DNA of 64,000 nt from Novosphingobium beihaiense (GTDB taxonomy: Bacteria; Pseudomonadota; Alphaproteobacteria; Sphingomonadales; Sphingomonadaceae), in the NCBI RefSeq assembly GCF_022832375.1, contig NZ_JALHLG010000020.1, positions 1 to 64,000 on the forward strand, given 5' to 3'. The translations under genes were made by a program, and so were the position numbers. Below the pieces are notes generated by a model. The model saw only the letters and a program-made list of their open reading frames with translations. It searched no databases and was not told the origin of the DNA. Below are positions 61,258 to 64,000 of this stretch, in pieces. Position 1 is the stretch's first letter; each line of letters opens with the position of its first letter.

Positions 61258-61563
61258 CTACTCCTCACGGAAGATGGCTTCACGGTCGCGCGCGCCGTTG
61301 AGGACGCGCATGATCTGGAGTTCATCCTCGCCAGCCATGTAGTAGATAACATAGCGGCCCAGGAATTGGGCACGCAGGCCTTCGCGTAGCTCGCCACGCG
61401 GGGCGCCGATGAAGGGGCTGGCCGTGAGGGTTAAGCACTTCTCGTAGATACGGCGAATGAAGCTTTCCGCCGCATGCGGATCATCGAGGGCGATATAGTC
61501 GAATATATCGTCGAGATCGCGCCGCGCCGTATCCGTCAGGACGAGTTTTAGCTGCTTTTCAAT
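61258..61563 (-). CDS. parE: ParE/RelE-type toxin lacking a standard start codon
   Basis: A 101-residue ParE-type sequence is open on the minus strand: RRDLDDIFDYIALDDP, then ASPFIGAPRGELREGLR, GRYVIYYMAGEDELQIMRVL and GARDREAIF. The in-frame region between the TGA in the antitoxin gene and the toxin has no ATG, GTG or TTG; the best candidate is ATT at 61563, just after a GGGGGCGAGA purine run, overlapping the antitoxin 3' end by 16 bases. Translation would then depend on antitoxin translation, or the gene is disabled. Confidence 0.7.
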   Translation of the reverse strand: MEKQLKLVLTDTARRDLDDIFDYIALDDPHAAESFIRRIYEKCLTLTASPFIGAPRGELREGLRAQFLGRYVIYYMAGEDELQIMRVLNGARDREAIFREE

Positions 61564-61814
61564 CGCTCTCGCCCCCGCATGATGATGTCATCGGGATCGA
61601 ATTCGCTCATGCGTCCGGCATCCCGGTCGGCAAGGGCTTCATCGACATCCCGGCGCAGGGATTCAAGGGCGGCTTCACGCCGCTCGCGCTTGTATTCCCA
61701 CTCGCGCATGGCCTCGCGAATGACTTCGCTCAGGCTGGCATATTCTCCGGCCTTGATGGCATCTTGGGCGAGGCGGAAATGCGCATCCGTAATGGTAATG
61801 CTGGCTTTTTCCAT
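61548..61814 (-). CDS. parD: ParD-type antitoxin
   Basis: The 88-residue protein has an N-terminal ribbon-helix-helix (ASITITDAHFRLAQDAIKAGEYASLSEVIREAM) and an acidic, flexible C-terminus. This is the ParD family: DNA-binding dimer with toxin-neutralising tail. Shine-Dalgarno CCAAGGAGG precedes the ATG at 61814. Pairs with the ParE-type gene downstream, overlapping it by 16 bases. Confidence 0.88.
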   Translation of the reverse strand: MEKASITITDAHFRLAQDAIKAGEYASLSEVIREAMREWEYKRERREAALESLRRDVDEALADRDAGRMSEFDPDDIIMRGRERLKSS

Positions 61815-61842
61815 GTTTTAGCCTCCTTGGTAAGATTATATC

Positions 61843-62430
61843 CTACTTTTGGATGTGGGGGCAAGCGTGGCGAGGCAATCTACGTGAAGCTGGCGTATCA
61901 ATCTTGTCGGTCGGGTATCCCAGCAAGAGTGTGTCGACCACAAATTGCCATTCCTTACCGTTGGCCGACCGGCTGCGGCCCGTTTTCCAGTTTGAGATGC
62001 GCTGCGCAGAGATTTTTGAGTATCTTGAAGGGAAGGTTCTGACCCATCGCTTCAATTCAACCTTGGTGCGTGCAAGTTCGCGGTTCAGCTCGCATCGCAT
62101 TTCATCGGTGATCGGGATGTAGCCAAGCCTAAGCCCGTGAGCCTTATGCGGCGGCGGCTCGACATGGTAGGGCTTGTTGGCATCCGGCTTTTTACCTAGC
62201 CATTGCAGGACAGCGTGCCAAAGGTCTTCGCGGATTTGTGATTTCGTACCCTTCAGCAATCCGCGAATGCGTGCTGCCGTCAAGGTGTGGCCTGTCTGTA
62301 TAGTGATTTCACGCCCAACCACATGCGGCTGCACACCCGTGCGTTCAAATTCACCGGCCAGAACATCCCGATCTGCTTCGGTCATGATGTAAATAGTTGA
62401 GGTGGATGACAGGCCTGGTTTTTGCGGCAT
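61843..62430 (-). CDS. Putative DNA-binding protein with two HTH-like repeats
   Basis: The 195-residue protein has two related units: TEADRDVLAGEFERTGV...ARIRGLLKGTKSQIREDLWHAVLQWLG near residues 17-75 and TDEMRCELNRELARTKV...QRISNWKTGRSRSANGKEWQFVVDTL near 108-168. Each resembles a short helix-turn-helix. The paired domains suggest it binds a repeated site. It may regulate the toxin-antitoxin locus next to it. ATG at 62430 has no clear Shine-Dalgarno. Confidence 0.6.
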   Translation of the reverse strand: MPQKPGLSSTSTIYIMTEADRDVLAGEFERTGVQPHVVGREITIQTGHTLTAARIRGLLKGTKSQIREDLWHAVLQWLGKKPDANKPYHVEPPPHKAHGLRLGYIPITDEMRCELNRELARTKVELKRWVRTFPSRYSKISAQRISNWKTGRSRSANGKEWQFVVDTLLLGYPTDKIDTPASRRLPRHACPHIQK

Positions 62431-62641
62431 TGCATGATGTGATTGTGTTATTTCAGATTACTAAAAGTTAACATGATCTCCATGCCATACTCAACCAAGC
62501 TTCGAGAAGACGCTGTGCCAATGGAGTGACGCATTGATGACGCTTGATAGCCGCCCCGTTATCCCAGGTATCTACATTGAATATTTGAAGAATGGAAATT
62601 TTGCGTCAAACGCACTCGTATATTAGAGGGGGGTCGACAGG

Positions 62642-64000
62642 GTGGTCTCAGATTTCCTGTATGATGAGCGCAGAGCGCTAACGGAATCTCTAACCGAGAC
62701 ATTCTTAAGCCAACAAAAGATTCTCATCGCATGCGCTGTTCTTACGGCCTTAACAATGCAACCGCTTTCCGCGTTGCTTATGGTCGTTGTCGTACTTCTC
62801 GTTCGAAACAAGTTTAGAAAAGAAACAAAAGATCATATTCATCAAGACCTGGGGGAGGATTTTGATCTCCCAAAAGGAACTCATTTTGTCATTGATGACG
62901 GTTTCTGCAAGGACGATATGTTTACGATATCGTTTCCAGGATTCAATCTAATTGCCCACAACAGTAAATTTTTTTCCAAGATGGATGATACAAAGAGGGC
63001 TGTTGTTTATCATGAATTTGGCCATTGCAACCGATGGGATATGGCTTTCTTCTTTTTAGCTGTCGCGGTATCGCTTTTCTATATATTGCAGCCGCTTATA
63101 TATTACATCCGCATGGATGGGTATTACGACCAGAACTCCGGCATGCCGCAGGCTATGGGAGTTGTTTTTGCTCTGATCGCACTGTCAGCGCTTGTCGTGG
63201 TGAAGCATGATAGGGAGCATCTTGCCGATTTTTATGCGATGAAGTTTGTGCCCGATATATATCTTGCCTTTTTGCGCGAAAGGCTCGTGTTCGGGGACAT
63301 AGAGGAGCCTGAAAACCGGCTGACCGCTTTTCTCACGACATTATGGCACCCAAGCTGGAAAAAGCGCCTCGAATATCAAAGTGGAGCTAGCACCTACTCC
63401 GGCACGAACATCTTTTTCCGATGTTTCCTTTTTGGCTTATTTATAACGGTCTTCATGATCTACGCCTCGCTTGAGCGAGAGGCTGGCAGAGTCCTATTTC
63501 CGCTGGCCATCTGCTTATACATATTTTCAGTTGCCTGCGTTATCGGCTGGACGTTGGATGGTGCTACGAAACTGCAATTCTGGAAACGCCTAAGTTTATC
63601 GGGTGGTCACTTCACCGGGGTGGCAGCGGGACTAATTGCGTTCTTTCAGATCGAGATAATTATGGGCGGTGATTACAGCTATCAATGGCAATTGCTGACA
63701 AATGTACTGCTCGCAAATTTTCTCACCCTCCTAGGTGTGCTTTTTATGCTGCCATTTTTTATTCGAAATGGAGCAAACCTTTTATGGCGAATATTTTACG
63801 CATCGGCAGTAACAGTGGCGGGATGGATGGCAGCCTATATCGTTTTCTACGTACCAGACGTACTGTTGCCTGCTTACAATGGGAGTGAGAACGCACTTTT
63901 CGCTTTTGGCGCGATTGCGTCATTCCTTTTTGTCTTTTTATTTACTGCCATCGCATTTGCGCTTTGCTGCGTCATATGGCTTGGTCAGCATGGAGTAAAC
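62642..64000 (+). CDS. Membrane metallopeptidase, M48/M56-like, partial
   Basis: The open frame runs from GTG at 62642 (AGGGGGG upstream, in-frame TAG just before) to the window edge without a stop, 453 codons. It has an N-terminal membrane helix, then HEFGH (residues 124-128, the zinc-binding HExxH), flanked by membrane helices, and EHLADFYAMKF with E192 and D196 as the downstream ligand motif of M48/M56 peptidases. Several further membrane helices follow. Its C-terminus is outside the window, so family and length are open. Confidence 0.7.
   Translation, partial: MVSDFLYDERRALTESLTETFLSQQKILIACAVLTALTMQPLSALLMVVVVLLVRNKFRKETKDHIHQDLGEDFDLPKGTHFVIDDGFCKDDMFTISFPGFNLIAHNSKFFSKMDDTKRAVVYHEFGHCNRWDMAFFFLAVAVSLFYILQPLIYYIRMDGYYDQNSGMPQAMGVVFALIALSALVVVKHDREHLADFYAMKFVPDIYLAFLRERLVFGDIEEPENRLTAFLTTLWHPSWKKRLEYQSGASTYSGTNIFFRCFLFGLFITVFMIYASLEREAGRVLFPLAICLYIFSVACVIGWTLDGATKLQFWKRLSLSGGHFTGVAAGLIAFFQIEIIMGGDYSYQWQLLTNVLLANFLTLLGVLFMLPFFIRNGANLLWRIFYASAVTVAGWMAAYIVFYVPDVLLPAYNGSENALFAFGAIASFLFVFLFTAIAFALCCVIWLGQHGVN

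Larger units (their letters stand above)
44500..64000. mobile_element. Mobilizable genomic island, left part; right end outside the window
   Basis: From about 44,500 GC content falls clearly, codon use becomes AT-richer and genes of plasmid/mobile type appear: mobC, a MOB relaxase, ardA, a serine recombinase, parDE. No tyrosine integrase, no full conjugation gene set and no attachment repeat are visible inside the window, so it is a mobilizable element (IME) or a fused plasmid rather than a complete ICE. The left edge lies between the FNR site (44482-44495) and the 50-codon gene at 44517. Confidence 0.8.

Noticed and set aside
44500..64000. Integrase gene and attachment repeats for the island
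   Set aside because: No tyrosine integrase motif and no direct repeat pair could be found inside the window; the right end may lie beyond 64,000.
1..64000. CRISPR array or cas genes
   Set aside because: No regularly spaced repeats and no cas-like protein are visible anywhere in the window.

Overview
The window reads as a chromosome segment of a sphingomonad-type alphaproteobacterium, most like Novosphingobium or a relative. The basis is the high GC of positions 1-44,500, the gene families present (short class I ManA, NDUFA12-DUF2155-aat, surE next to an NlpD-like gene) and a TonB receptor typical of that group. This assignment is inference from gene content; no database was searched.

Positions 1-13,300 hold a CoA-dependent catabolic cluster: acyl-CoA synthetase-like enzyme, IclR regulator, two APH-fold kinases, an amidohydrolase, a family III CoA-transferase / DUF35 / Ltp2-type thiolase operon, a TonB-dependent receptor and a dienelactone-hydrolase-like enzyme. 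The genes lie on both strands. Seven intergenic sites carry the same AT-rich palindrome (TTC-N8-GAA), and at six of them it occurs as two sites exactly 20 bp apart. The cluster therefore looks like one regulon, most simply under the IclR protein encoded inside it. The substrate is not identifiable, but the enzyme set suits a hydrophobic carboxylic acid with a side chain (steroid, terpenoid or aromatic).

Positions 13,300-44,480 are ordinary core and near-core genes: a TonB-like protein, manC-manA, two MFS transporters, a fatty-acyl-AMP ligase, recX, an Lrp regulator facing a cysteine-synthase-fold enzyme, NDUFA12-DUF2155 against aat, tRNA-Trp, secE-nusG, rplK-rplA, a TauD-like dioxygenase, a CinA-like protein, rimO, a K+ channel, an NlpD-like factor, surE and serS. 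Between the CinA-like gene and rimO are two tandem, homologous, unannotated small-RNA units on the minus strand. Each has an anti-Shine-Dalgarno-like single-stranded stretch and an intrinsic terminator.

From about 44,500 to the window end the GC drops visibly and a mobilizable genomic island begins just after an FNR-type site. It carries mobC and a MOB relaxase, a short lipoprotein behind a Fur-box-like sequence, ardA with its small partner, a serine recombinase with an abnormal C-terminus, a parDE-type toxin-antitoxin pair whose toxin lacks a standard start codon, and a membrane HExxH peptidase cut by the window end. In the middle (48.3-58.2 kb) is a probable defence cargo: a DUF3800 protein divergent from a gamma-glutamylcyclotransferase-like gene, which is translationally coupled to a 506-residue unknown with a DUF6883-like domain, then a UPF1/Dna2-type SF1 helicase, then a convergent 957-residue HNH nuclease / STAND-like NTPase fusion. 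I regard this block as the best candidate for an undescribed system.
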